From positions 116,039,431 through 116,103,430 of the forward strand of contig CM053146.1 of the NCBI GenBank assembly GCA_028571685.1: a stretch of 64,000 nucleotides of DNA, in the 5' to 3' direction. The position numbers and the translations under genes are program-made. The notes under the pieces were generated by a model that was not told the DNA's origin, did not search any database, and saw only the letters and a list, made by a program, of their open reading frames with translations. Source of the stretch: Heterohyrax brucei (taxonomy: Eukaryota > Chordata > Mammalia > Hyracoidea > Procaviidae). Positions 46,297 to 57,036 of the stretch are shown piece by piece; the stretch's first letter is position 1, and every line of letters starts with the position of its first letter.

Positions 46297-47130
46297 AGTG
46301 AAGAGTAAGACAGTACACAATACTGGGGAAGTTAGCACAACTGAATCAAGGCTGTGTCATGAAGGCTTCTTATATACACCCAAACTCTTAGAGGGACTGA
46401 ATTACTGGGCTGAAGGCTGGGGACCACGGTCTCAGGCGACATCTAATTCAACTGGCATAACATGGTTTATAAGGAAAATGTTCAGCATCCTACTTTGCCG
46501 AGTTGCATCTAGGGTCTTAATAGCTTGTAAGCAGCCATCTGGTCTCATCTTGTCTGGAGCAGGGGAGAATGAAGAAAATCATAGATAGAAGGGAAAAATG
46601 AACCCAAAGGACTAATAATGGATCACAACTACCACAGCCTTCACAAGACTCAGTCCAGTGCACTAGGTGGTGCCCAGCTATCATCACCGACTGCTCTAAC
46701 AGGGAGCACAGTGGAGGTCCCAGAGAGAGTGGAAGAAAAATGTAGAACAAAATTCAAACTCACAATAAAGACCAGACTTACTGGTCTGACACAGAATGAA
46801 GAAGCCCTGACAGTATGTCCCCCAGACACTCCTTTAACTGAGTAGTGAAGTCACTCCTGAGGCTTGCCCTTCAGCCAAAGATTAGACAGGCCCATTAAAT
46901 GAAACGAGACTAATTAGGCACACAAGCTCAGGGGCAAAGATGAGAAGGAAGAAGAGGGCAGAAAAACTGGTAACAGGGAACCCAAGATTGAGAAAGGGAG
47001 ACAGTTGACATGTCATGGAATTGGCAACTGATGTCGCAAAACAATATGTATATTAATTGTTTAATAAGAAACTAATGTGCTCTGTAAGTTTTCATCTGAA
47101 GTACAATAAACTGTTAAAAGAGGAATAAAA
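46297..47130 (+). mobile_element. L1 3' UTR, 5'-truncated copy
   Basis: Lineage L1 3' UTR in sense: 'agtacacaatactggggaag', 'gactgaattactgggctgaa', 'gatcacaactaccacagcct', 'gctctaacagggagcac', 'gccaaagattagacaggccc' and 'gtacaataaactgttaaaag'. No ORF2 part is present. The same UTR in antisense lies at 56187-56958. Confidence 0.85.
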
Positions 47131-48414
47131 AATAATTTCTTTCAATTAAAAAGTAGCATGCTTATCATGAAATATTCAGGAAATATAAAAAAAGCATACA
47201 CATAAAAATTAAAATGATCTTTAACTCTACCATTTAGAGACACCCAAGTCTTGACACTTGGCCGTGTTTCTGTATCTTTTAAATGACTATGGAAAATGAG
47301 GCTGTACCTGCAGTTTTATAATTTACTCATTTTATTTATACCCCTACCAGTTTTCCATGTATTATACATTACTCAAAAACATGTTTTCAATGACTGTGTA
47401 ATATCACATTCTATAGATGTCCTTCAAGACATTTTGAAATGTGGCAACTTAATGGTCACCCCAGAACACAAAAGTTTCAATGCTGTGAAATCTGTAATAA
47501 AGGGATTACTGGTATATGGCGTACTGAAATAAAGCACTATCAAGCTGGATCCCTGAGGAGAAGCACATTTTTAAGGGACATTACAGTGAGATACAAAATC
47601 CTGGCACCAGGTACAAATCAGGCAAACAGGAAGAGCATGCTGTATGATCTGTTAGCAAACAACTTAGAAAGCTTTTCCATAAAATTAAATAATGCTGTTA
47701 TGTGTTATTTACTGCATCTGCAGCAGCATAATTAAAATAATCACACATATTTAATATAATGAGACTCATATTTTTTAAAACATTAAGTCATGCCAAGCAT
47801 ACTACTTGGTGTTGCCCTGCTGTTAAGCTATTTAATACTTTCCATTTCAATTTTAAGAGGTCCAGGGAGCAAAATGGGGCAAAATTTTTGTTGAAGTATA
47901 AGCATATTGAAATGAAAAAAGAAAGCTTCTCTTGCATTCCCTGGAGTCAGCAGCAGAGTTTCAAGTTTGCAGCTTAGCAAGAGTCCGCAACATCTCTCTG
48001 ATGAACACAAATTTATAGCATTGGGAAGTATCATAAAAAGAGTACAGTCAGTATTTTATTTCCTTTCCTGTCATTTCAGCTATCAAAAAGTTGCAATAAA
48101 TGTTACCCTTGGAAATTTAACTGGAAAAAAAAGCCCCCAATTATTATGGTACCAGTGCCCACAAGGGTGATAAATGTAAAGAGCAGGGCATTAGAATGGA
48201 GTGGAAATGGCACTGAAGAAATTACTCGTTGGGAGAAAAAACAAAGTCCGATTGACTGACTGCTTTGTGGATTGAAGGGCATAGTCCTGAGAAAGGCACT
48301 GACTACACGTTGTCCAGGAGAACTCTTTTCTTCCTAAACTAACTCTCCATTTTCAATTTTGTGATTAGTTACTTGTTCAGAGAGAGAAGGGAAACCACCA
48401 CAGATTAACTGCAA
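47131..48414. other. Unassigned, candidate conserved non-coding block
   Basis: 47640-48060 is repeat-free, with words such as 'ctgcatctgcagcagcataa' and 'ttaaaataatcacac' that suggest constraint. 47131-47640 is not assigned. No exon is recognised. Confidence 0.35.
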
Positions 48415-48600
48415 AATCTTGGACTTGGGAGGACCTGGATTTTAATCCAGACTGCACCCCACTGGCTGTGTTGAATAACCTTAAGCACGTTTCTGGAATT
48501 CTGGTTTTCTTATCTGCAGAAGGGAGGTCGTGATAGTATATACATTACAGCGAGACTTGAATGAGACAGTATACATAAAGCACATAAAGACTAAGTTCTC
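48415..48600 (+). mobile_element. MIR
   Basis: MIR order: 'ttgggaggacctggatttta', 'ccccactggctgtgttgaat', 'tggttttcttatctgcagaa', 'gcgagacttgaatgagacag'. Confidence 0.75.
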
Positions 48601-48797
48601 AGAAAATGTTTGTGTTCTTATCAGCCATGAATTGCCCGAGATGCCTTATGGTTATGTTTTCTAAGGATGACTTCCTGTCAACATCTATTTGCTTTGTGGC
48701 AAAAAACCAGTTACCACCTCAAAATTCATGCCCTCCTTTTTTCTCACCATCAGAACCATAGTTTCATGTGGGGCAGCAATCTACTCAGATAAAAGTG

Positions 48798-48931
48798 AAA
48801 ACCAAACACGCTGCCTTGATGTTGAGCCTGACTCATAACGACCCTGTACAACAGAGCAGAACTATCCCACAGAGTTTCCAAGGAGAGCCTGGTGAACCGG
48901 ACCTGCTGACCACTATTGCACCAGAGTTTCC
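48798..48931 (-). mobile_element. AfroSINE, shortened
   Basis: A reverse copy, 'aaccaaacacgctgccttga' to 'tattgcaccagagtttcc', with a deletion between the B-box and A-box regions. Confidence 0.87.
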
Positions 48932-49149
48932 TACACTCAGGTAAAAGACCACATTTCCCAGTTTCCACTGCAATGGAGAACAGCATTAAGGTTGAAGTAG
49001 AAAATAGGGGCTGGAGCTTCAAGCGAAGCTGGTTCTGCTTCAGCGCTAAGCTCTGGGTCAGCAAGATGGCTGGCACTTCAGCAGCCTTTATAGAGGGACA
49101 AGTACAGGACAGCAGTCACCAAAACTACAGTCTCAGATGTCTCAACATA

Positions 49150-49294
49150 GAGTTTTTTTTTTTAATTAATTAATTGGACTTTGGGTGAGGGTTTATAGAG
49201 CAAATTAGTTTCTCATTAAACAGTACGCAGTCAACCTTGAAGTTCTTAAGCTACTAATGTCAGAAACTTTCTATCTCCACACTCCCTGTTTTTT
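49150..49294 (-). mobile_element. L1 3' UTR end, minus strand
   Basis: A T run then 'ggactttgggtgagggttta', 'tagtttctcattaaacagta' and 'tccacactccctgttttt' is the reverse of the L1 3' end at 47000-47130. It is 5'-truncated to about 150 bases. Confidence 0.8.
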
Positions 49295-50725
49295 AAGAAA
49301 TATAAGCCTTTATTGTTCGGGTCAGTGTTACTTTGAGTTTGCTTTTATTATAACAACATACAACATGGCATGTTAAATTCCTTGAAAACCGGTGACAACT
49401 CCATTATTCAAGGTATCATTACAATAAAGTCTCATCGTGTGAGGTAACCTAGATGATGCTGGTTTTACCTGTCCTGCAAACAAAATATGACTAAGAACTT
49501 TAACTCACAGGATTGGTGTAAGGATAAAACAAAGAGAAAGCATGAAATTGACTTGCTTAATATAGTCCCAAATCCATTTATAGTTGCTGACATTATAGGA
49601 CTGTTGCAGAAGGAATTAAGCCTGAGAGAATCATGTCTTTGTAACAGCAGTCAATGTTTGTTCTTGCTTAGTAGTTGACATTCTGTATTCTTATTATTAT
49701 TTTACTATAGTCTTTTTCTGATGAATTCGTCATTCAGGAGGATTTTAGCTCAAGTGTGATTGGGAAGTCATAGATCGAAGAAAAGTCAATGCACCTCATG
49801 AAAATGGAAGCACAAAAGAGGTGGCTTTCTTTTTGAAAGGCAAGACAAGCAAAAACCTGTAATCTCCTGAGCTGTGTTTATGGAATATGAGGGAAATATG
49901 CAATTGTGCCCTCTACCCAAATTCTGAAGTCACTATGTCACTTTTCAATGCAAAGGCAGGGTGTATATTCATAACTCTACAGCTGTGTTTGGTGCTGAGT
50001 GCCTAGCTCCTGATTCTCTAATTCTGTTTGCTAGTGACGCAACCAGTGTATCACAACACAAAATATGAGTGAACTTGGTGGCTATATGTAAAGTTTTTGA
50101 ATGGTGAAAATATCTGCAAGGACCTTCACTCCAACCAGGCGTGGTCAACATGACTAACAGACAACTTTGAAGCTTTCAGACAGGTATCAATGCCAGAGAC
50201 CCCAAGTAAGGTTGCTATTCACATAGCAAGGAGGATTTTTTTTACAGGCCCAGTTTGTTTCAGCTTCACACTATTATTAGCTAAGTTGTGAAAGATCAAT
50301 AAAATCAAAGAGGTAGGTCCCAGACTATGTCTACTTAAGTTCAGAGAGGCTTCTCTGAAAATTGTTGGCAGTGTCCTAAGGCTGTTGGTGTCACAGACTT
50401 CTTACTTAGCCACAATTCTCTTGACGATGTTTAAAACACACAACAGATAAGATTATTGCTTCCTAGAACTTCTGTCCTACTTACCCAAACTATGACCTAT
50501 GGCAGCCACTCATAGACATATCATACATATACACTATAGAATTTAAGAATCAGAATTTTTAAATTAAAAATCTTTTTAGTAACATCAAGAGACAAGATAA
50601 TTCAACTCTGCTTATATACGGCAGAGAAAATAAAGATATTATGATATTAATGGGGCTCTCTGTGAGTGAGAAAGGGATAAATATTATCTCTGTAAATGGA
50701 TGTAGAATGATCTCCAAGATAACAT
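49295..50725. other. Unassigned sequence
   Basis: No gene or named repeat. The several 60-70 codon frames have no shared features. Confidence 0.35.
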
Positions 50726-51617
50726 GAGGTCTGACAACTTAGTTTGTGAAGTTGCTGTGCTCTTACGTTGGCAGCACTGTACAAACAACTTGGTAAGGCT
50801 TCATAACCTTGGTGTATCAGTGTCTCATAGCTGCGTTCATGTTGATGTGTGGTGGTGTCTTGCTGAGTGGCTTACATTAGTATTGTGTGTTTTTGTATGC
50901 TGTTGAGAGAATGTGAGAGGTTCAATTAGAGCAGCCAACAAACATTAAATTTCTTGTTAAACTTGGCAAGAATGGAAGTGAAATCAGAGACATGTTAGTC
51001 CAGGTTTATGGGGATAATGCCTTGAAGAAAATGGCAGTATACAAACGGAGTAACTCATTTTCTGAAGACAGAGAAAACGTCATTGATGAAGAAATGTCAA
51101 GAAAGCCAGTGATGAGCAGAACTAATGAAAACATTGCAAAAATTTGTACCAGCTGGATAAACCATTAACCAAGTTTACTATTTGGAAGTTCTGAAAAGAC
51201 TGCATGAAAAAATTACTTGAAAACTGCCTCCATTTTTTGTCAACAACTCATGGCTCTTGCATCACAACAATGTACCAGTTCATAAGGCACTGTCTGTGAG
51301 GGAGTTTTTAGACAGTAAACACCCTCCCTACTAACCTGATCTGGCCCCCTATGACTTCTTTCTTTACCTGAAGTTAAAGGAAATATTGAAAGGAAGACAT
51401 TTTGATGCCATTCAGGACATCAAGGGTAATATGACCACAGCTCTGATGGCCATTCCAGAAAAAAGAGTTCCAAAATTGCTTTGAAGTGTGGACTAGGCAT
51501 GGTGTTGGTGCATGACTTCCCAAGGGGAGTATTTCAGAGGTTACTGTAGAGATATTCAGCAATGAGCTATGTAGCATTTTCTCTAGAATGAGTGCATGAA
51601 CTTGTCAGAACTCGTAT
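50724..51617 (+). mobile_element. Mariner DNA transposon, internally deleted
   Basis: Terminal inverted repeats: 'gaggtctgacaacttag' at 50726 and, reversed, 'gagttctgacaagttca' ending at 51615. The body is about 0.9 kb, compared with about 1.3 kb for an intact mariner, so internal sequence is lost. Transposase traces run on the plus strand from about 50925. Confidence 0.85.
50925..51482 (+). pseudogene. Mariner transposase remnant
   Basis: Conceptual fragments include NIKFLVKLGKNGSEIRDMLV, VYGDNALKKMAVYKR and RKPVMSRTNENIAKI (the N-terminal helix-turn-helix part), then HHNNVPVHKALSVREF and PDLAPYDFFLYLKLKEIL. The third catalytic aspartate (YDFF, about 51349) is kept. The second reads Asn (HHNN at about 51260). 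The middle region with the first aspartate is deleted. Mariner transposases cut and paste DNA at TA sites; this copy cannot. Confidence 0.85.
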
Positions 51618-51674
51618 CTTATTGAAAAAAGGAAGTTGCAGAACCATGTTACACTATGTTTTGAATAACAAAGG

Positions 51675-51850
51675 CTGTGTGTTGCTGTTAGTTGCTGTTG
51701 AGTCAATTCTAACTCATGGTGACCCCTTTTTTCCAGAGTAGAACTGTGCTAGGTTTTCAAGTCTGTGCCCTTTCCGAACCAGATCACCAGGCCTATCTTC
51801 TGAGGTACTTTTTGGCTAGCAGTCAAACAATTAACTGTTTGCAGAATCCA
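51675..51850 (-). mobile_element. AfroSINE-related SINE, divergent variant
   Basis: The words 'gttgctgttgagtcaattct' and 'aactcatggtgacccctttt' with the variant centre 'aaccagatcaccaggcctat', as at 22068 and 35030. Confidence 0.8.
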
Positions 51851-51856
51851 GAGACT

Positions 51857-51906
51857 CTGTGTGTGTGTGTATGTATATATATACACACACACACACACAC
51901 AAACAC
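51857..51906. repeat. (TG)n(TA)n(CA)n compound microsatellite
   Basis: TG repeats pass through TATATATATA into CA repeats, so the left and right arms are inverted repeats of each other. Confidence 0.95.
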
Positions 51907-52214
51907 ATCCTTACATATGCTTATATAAAAATTTAAATGATCATCTATAGATGGAGTAGGATACATGGTGGGAAAGTCAGGAGTGAAAGCTAAATTTCTT
52001 TAACTATACCTTGATATAAAATTTTTTGTCTTTACGACCAGCCTTATTTTATATTATTAAAATTAAATCAAAATGAAGAGTGCAATCCTTTAAAATTTAC
52101 AACAAACCAAATCTAACAAACTGAAGCACATACCAAGTTGGTAGCATATCCACAGGGAGAGAAAATTTACTTCAATAGACTTTAAAATACAGTATTTTGT
52201 GGGGTCTAATTTTA

Positions 52215-52332
52215 AGGACTAAGCATAAAAACAATTGTGGACATGGCGCAAGACCAGGCAGTGTTTTGTTCTGTTGTCCATAGGGTCACTATGAGTTGGA
52301 ACCTACTTGACGGCACCTAACAACAACAATTT
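52215..52332 (+). mobile_element. RTE: RTE LINE 3' tail
   Basis: Only the last 115 bases or so: 'actaagcataaaaacaattg', 'tggcgcaagaccaggcagtg', 'gagttggaacctacttgacg', 'gcacctaacaacaacaa'. Confidence 0.92.
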
Positions 52333-52415
52333 AAGGACAAAATAACTGAAAGGAAATTTTAAACTGCAGTTAGTGGTTAGTGGAAATGCTGGCATTGTTA
52401 TTTTGAAACTACTAT

Positions 52416-52577
52416 AAACCAAAGCCAAACCAAATGCACTGCTATTGAGTTGAGTCCGACTATAGCGACCCTATACATCCCGGAGAAGAACTGCCCCACA
52501 GAGTTTCCAAAGAGCGCCTGGCAGGTTTGAACTGCTGACTTTTTGGTAAGCAGATGTAGCACTTAACCCACTACTAC
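52416..52577 (-). mobile_element. AfroSINE, complete
   Basis: A reverse copy, 'aaagccaaaccaaatgcact' to 'gtagcacttaacccactac'. The final gggtttcc is missing. Confidence 0.92.
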
Positions 52578-53353
52578 TATAGAGAAAAATAAACTATGTT
52601 AATTTCATTTGGAACCAAGATATTCAGTATAAGCACAAAGAGATGCTGCATAAAACTTAAAAAAGTTAAAAACCCTATAATCTTACATTTGTCTTAGAAA
52701 TAGAAGAGTAAATTTAAAGCTATTTTTCTGTTTTAAACATATCCATCCTGGCTCTCTCCTCTGAAAGACCTGAAAATGTAGTGAAAATCTAGTGGCAATA
52801 CGTACCAATAGTACTCTGGTCTCTGAATATCCATTCTTTTAAAAAAGCTGTCAAACCTCCTTGGAAAAAAATGACAGGCAGTGTACAATATGCACTGTAG
52901 ACTTCTGTGCTAGAAAAGAAAGAAGTTACGGCGTCAGATCAAAAGGACAAAGGAGAATCTTGAAGAGATTACCTGTAGCCGGAGAGGTGGCAATTTGGGG
53001 GATAGGAAATCAGAATAAATAATGACTGCAACACATCAAATACATAAAAACAATCTATGAGTTTGAAATGATACTTAACATACCCACCCACACACACTGG
53101 TCCCCATTTGGAGGTTGTTAAGGCGCTGGTATTCATTACTCTCATTAAAAGTAGCAAAAGAAATCAAAGATTTTTCTTGTTCTTTCCTGCATATACTGTG
53201 TTACAGGATAGCCAAGTAATCAAAGAAAAATTCATTTTTACATAAAAATTCCAGCTAATAATTGTAAAATAAACACAATTTTACAACTCTTAAAGACTTA
53301 AGGGACGCAGGCAATGATCTTCAGTGTATGTTGAAATCATTAGGTTAAAGATC
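52578..53353. other. Unassigned sequence
   Basis: No gene or named repeat is visible. Confidence 0.35.
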
Positions 53354-53511
53354 AATGAGGAACTGGTGGCGTAGTGGTTGAGTTTGACTTATTGACTAAA
53401 AAGTTGGCAGTTCAAATGCACCAGGTGTTCCTTGGAAACCCTGTGGAGCAGTTCTACTTTGCTCAGCAGGATCAATATGAGTTGGGACTGACTTGATGGC
53501 AACAGATGTGG
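53354..53511 (+). mobile_element. AfroSINE
   Basis: A plus copy, 'aggaactggtggcgtagtgg' to 'gacttgatggcaacagatg'. Confidence 0.93.
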
Positions 53512-54639
53512 GAGACTTTACAACTGAGAGATCATGCTGTCACTACCTAAACTCATGGATCAATCTTAGCACCACAAAAAGTGTAGAACTATCAGACATT
53601 ACCTGTCTACTTGCGTGAGGCAACAGAAAGGGCATAGCACTGTCTCTAAAGTATTTTGCCTAAAATAAATACAACCAAAATTTAATCCAATCTATTGATC
53701 TAACCACCATTTTATAGAAAATACCAGGGATGGAGGAAAAGTTAAATGACATTATGAGAAAGCAATCAGGGTCAAGAATGTGAAACATCATAAAGTGGAA
53801 ATGATTCTCTAACAAATCAATGGTATAGGGAAGAGGGCAAGAGAAAGACTATTGTAAAATAAAATCACATTTAAGAGATTATGATCAAATAAAATGAAAC
53901 TACTTTGAATCCTGTTTATCTTTGTGATAATCTGGGACGTTGTCATATGCACTGGATATTAAACAAGTAATTGATAGATCCCAAATCTGGATATGATGAA
54001 GATTAAAGCATAGAGGGATTAGTCTAGAACACAAAGGGGTGCGTCTTTCTGTTATTCACAGAGATAGGAGGCAAGATGGTCAGAATTGATTTGGAGGAAA
54101 ACCAGGCTGTAGTTGAGGTGGGCATAGAAAATTGCAAGCTTCTCACCTCACTTCTACTTTCATGGTAAGACGATCTGCTTCAAAGAGCCATAATAAGAGC
54201 AGTGAAGTCTGATGTCTCTTGAGAGGAATGAAATAAAGATAGTTCTAACTAGGTACTCATAGAAGGATGCGGGCACTTTTCCTTTGATGATCTCATCAAC
54301 TACTTACTGGCCGACTTAGGAGCTGGCCTTGAAGTTGGATGTATTCCCGGCAGCATTTCACTAGGTTATATGATTGTTCTCCATCACTAACAGTCCTGGT
54401 GTGATGTGAAAAGACACAGTAAGTTTGATTCAGAATTGTGGCAGAACAAAATGGCAACAAAAGTAGAAGAATTGGCAAGAGTAGTTAGAGAGATGGTTCT
54501 AAGCTGTAACAAATATATCTGACAGGGCTTAAAGGTATTCCTGATAAGTTGTATGTAGTTCTTATTACAGAGAAGCAGATTTTCAATGCTCAACAATCTG
54601 GTCAACTTCACAAATTCCTAAGTTAAAGAGACCTTTAGG
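53512..54639. other. Unassigned sequence
   Basis: No gene or named repeat is visible. Confidence 0.35.
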
Positions 54640-54964
54640 TACAGTTAAATGTGTTTCTTAATGCTTGTTACCAAATGTTTCTATTCCTCCTGTGCGTATG
54701 GTAGAATTGCACTGTCTTGCTCTCCTGGCATTGGATTTGGCCATGTGACTTGCTTTGATCAATATAGTATGAACAGAAATGACATATATTACTTCAGTAC
54801 ACATGCTGTAAGAGCCAGCACTTCATTTTCCACACTTTCTTTTCCTTTGCCAGAGATACTGGCAATATTCCTGATTGTGATTATTCCTTCTTTATGGTTC
54901 TTAGAGTGAATAAGCTTGGGCCAGATCCTCCTGCCAAAGGTATGATGGATATGTAATAGCAGTG
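54640..54964 (+). mobile_element. Old interspersed repeat, left half of the provirus target
   Basis: The words 'ggatttggccatgtgacttg', 'tgtaagagccagcacttcat' and 'ttctttttcctttgcc'-like text belong to a widespread old eutherian repeat of LTR type that I cannot name. It breaks off at 'atgtaatagcagtg', where the provirus LTR starts, and continues at 63316. Confidence 0.65.
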
Positions 54965-55039
54965 TGTTGTGGGGGAAAAAAAATCACAAAATTTCATAAA
55001 GTAAAAAGCAAGTTTTATTCAGCATATATTCCAAAGGGT

Positions 55040-55880
55040 AAAAGTGGGAAGCAGACAAGGGTTGTGACTGGATCCAAAGAAATTTCAGAATAGATAGGAG
55101 TGGAAAAATGGACAAGCATATTGCTACACCCATGTCTGCCCAGCTACGGAGAATATTACAGAATAGGCAAGAATGGGGAAATGGATGTCATGGATTGAAT
55201 CATAGTCCCCCCAAAATATGTGTGGCAATCTGAGCAGGGCATGATTCTCAGTATTGTGTGAAGTTCCTATATACTGAAACCCCGCCTCTATGATGTTAAA
55301 GAGGGTGAACGGGCAGCAGTTGTACTGGTGGGATAGGACTCAACGTGTAAGATTGTTTTGTGCCTGAGGCAGTCTTTCACCTTGCCAAGGAAAGAACATA
55401 GCAAAGAGAGTTACGGACCTCATACCACCGAGAAGTGCTGCGGAGCACAGAATGTCCTTTGGAAAAGATTCAGGGTCCCTGCCCATCAGAAGCTCCCGGT
55501 CCAGGGGAAAATTGACAATAAGAATCTTCCTACAGAGCCAGCAGAGAAAGCCTTCCCCTGGAGATGACACCCTGAATTTGGACTTTCAGCCTACTGGACT
55601 TTGACAAAATAAAGTTTCTCCTTTTAAAGCCATCAACTTGCGGTATCCCTGTTACGGCAGCACTAGATGACTAAGACAACACACAAACACTCTACCACAG
55701 TGAAGTCTGTCCAAGTCCAAAAAATTATAGAATAAATAAGAATGGGAAAAGGGACAAGCATGCCACCACAGCCATGTCTACCAGAGTCCAAGAATATTAC
55801 AGACTGAGCAAAAATGGGATATTGGAGCAGCATGCTGCCACAGCCAGGTCTGCCTGAGTCCAAGGAACATTACAGAACCA
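55040..55880 (-). repeat. Tandem repeat inside the ERV 3' LTR
   Basis: Units of about 68 bases share 'gaa(t)gg(g)aaa(a/t)gga' then 'caagcat' then 'gctgccacagccatgtctg' then 'gagtccaagaa' and 'attacagaat' (plus-strand reading). Copies begin near 55040, 55100, 55165, 55740 and 55815. The MaLR-like LTR at 55186-55678 lies inside one unit. Confidence 0.8.
55186..55678 (+). mobile_element. MaLR-like solo LTR inside the ERV LTR
   Basis: TGTCATGGATTGAATCATAG to 'gcactagatgactaagaca', complete. It must be younger than the provirus. The five-base flanks (atgga, acaca) do not match, so the duplication has decayed or been lost. Confidence 0.93.
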
Positions 55881-56186
55881 TCAAGATATATTGTTACAGA
55901 TGGGAAAAACAAGTGAAAGCTTCACTTTTTTACACATTGGCTAGAAGCTATGATCTTACATTTTGAATCATTTTTCTTAGCAATCACTGGTTTAAGTTTC
56001 AGTAATGACAGTCACGAAGATCTTCATTGGTCCAACAAATCTTCTATTCATTAAAAGTTAACAGAAAAAGATAAGAGTGCTCTGTTTGAATGACTTATAT
56101 GTAAGTTTCCCATCTATTGTCTTTATCTCAGGGCCCAATTATTGCATTCTTGTAAGTCCTTGTGGGTCCAGCTGGGTCACATTTCT

Positions 56187-56958
56187 TTCTTTCTTCTTAT
56201 TATTTTTATTATGACTGAGTGAAAATGTACATTCCCATATAAATTTACATGCCCACCTATATGCAGCTTCCACTGCTCTCCCAGCCCAGTGACAGCACAC
56301 TATTCCTTTCTGCTCCATACACGTCTCATCTTCCCAACAGTCTCCTTTCCCCTCCTCTCCACCCACTCTCCTTCCTCCAGACAGAGGTCAGCAGGATGAT
56401 CTCCTACAGATACATAGAACCATAAAGTGCAACTAATATATGGTCACTCTGCATCACCAAGTCCAATCTATTCATGTCCAAAGAGTGGACCTTTGTTATG
56501 ATTTATGGGCAAAGGCAGTATCAGGGCCAGGGGCCATGCTCCCTGGGGAACTGCGAAACTGCTGGACCATCAATTGCAGTCTTTTAGTGGAGATCTCAGG
56601 GTGCGTCCCTTTTTATTCTGGTGTTGCCAGTGAGACTCAACTTAGTGAGTTCCATCGCGGCTATCACTGGCGGTGGCCGGGCACCATCTGGTTCTTCTGG
56701 TCCCAAGTCGATGCAGGCACCCACTCATGTGGGTCTCTCTATCTTCTGGGTTGTTTTTATCCCATGTCATTTTGTCCTCGGTGAGCATCCATTCCTGCTG
56801 AGTTGGGACCATATGCTGTGCCCTTGGATGGCAGCTTGGCAGCTGTTAAGACCCCAGACGCCATTCAGCAATGTGGGGTACAGAGAGCCCTCTGTTGTTG
56901 TGCCAGTTGGCCTCAATTTCACCTAAGAGCATGGTCTCCTGTCCCCTGCCCCCTGCCC
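56187..56958 (-). mobile_element. L1 3' UTR insertion in the ERV LTR
   Basis: Antisense lineage L1 3' UTR ('ggccgggcaccatctggttc', 'gttaagaccccagacgccat') with a T-rich left end representing the poly-A tail. A 19-base target duplication (56168-56186 and 56959-56977, ccagctgggtca(c/t)atttct) differs at one position. It is 5'-truncated, with no ORF2. Confidence 0.92.
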
Positions 56959-57023
56959 CCAGCTGGGTCATATTTCTATGTTCAAGGACAGGCAACAATG
57001 ATTCTAATATTACTTCCTAAACA

Positions 57024-57036
57024 CTTCCTTCCTTTT
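57024..57036 (-). other. ERV polypurine tract
   Basis: The minus strand reads AAAAGGAAGGAAG directly against the TG of the 3' LTR. This is the position and composition of the retroviral plus-strand primer. Confidence 0.85.

Larger units (their letters stand above)
54965..57023 (-). mobile_element. ERV 3' LTR, carrying two later insertions
   Basis: On the minus strand it starts TGTTTAGGAAG (57023) and ends at 54965 with CA. It contains a MaLR-like LTR (55186-55678) and an L1 3' UTR (56187-56958). Without them and the extra L1 duplication it is roughly 0.77 kb, longer than the 5' LTR because it holds about five copies of a repeat of about 68 bases, compared with two there. Confidence 0.9.

Noticed and set aside
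55040-55880. Regularly spaced repeats resembling a CRISPR array
   Set aside because: The units are contiguous, degenerate LTR tandem repeats in a mammalian genome, with no unique spacers and no cas genes.
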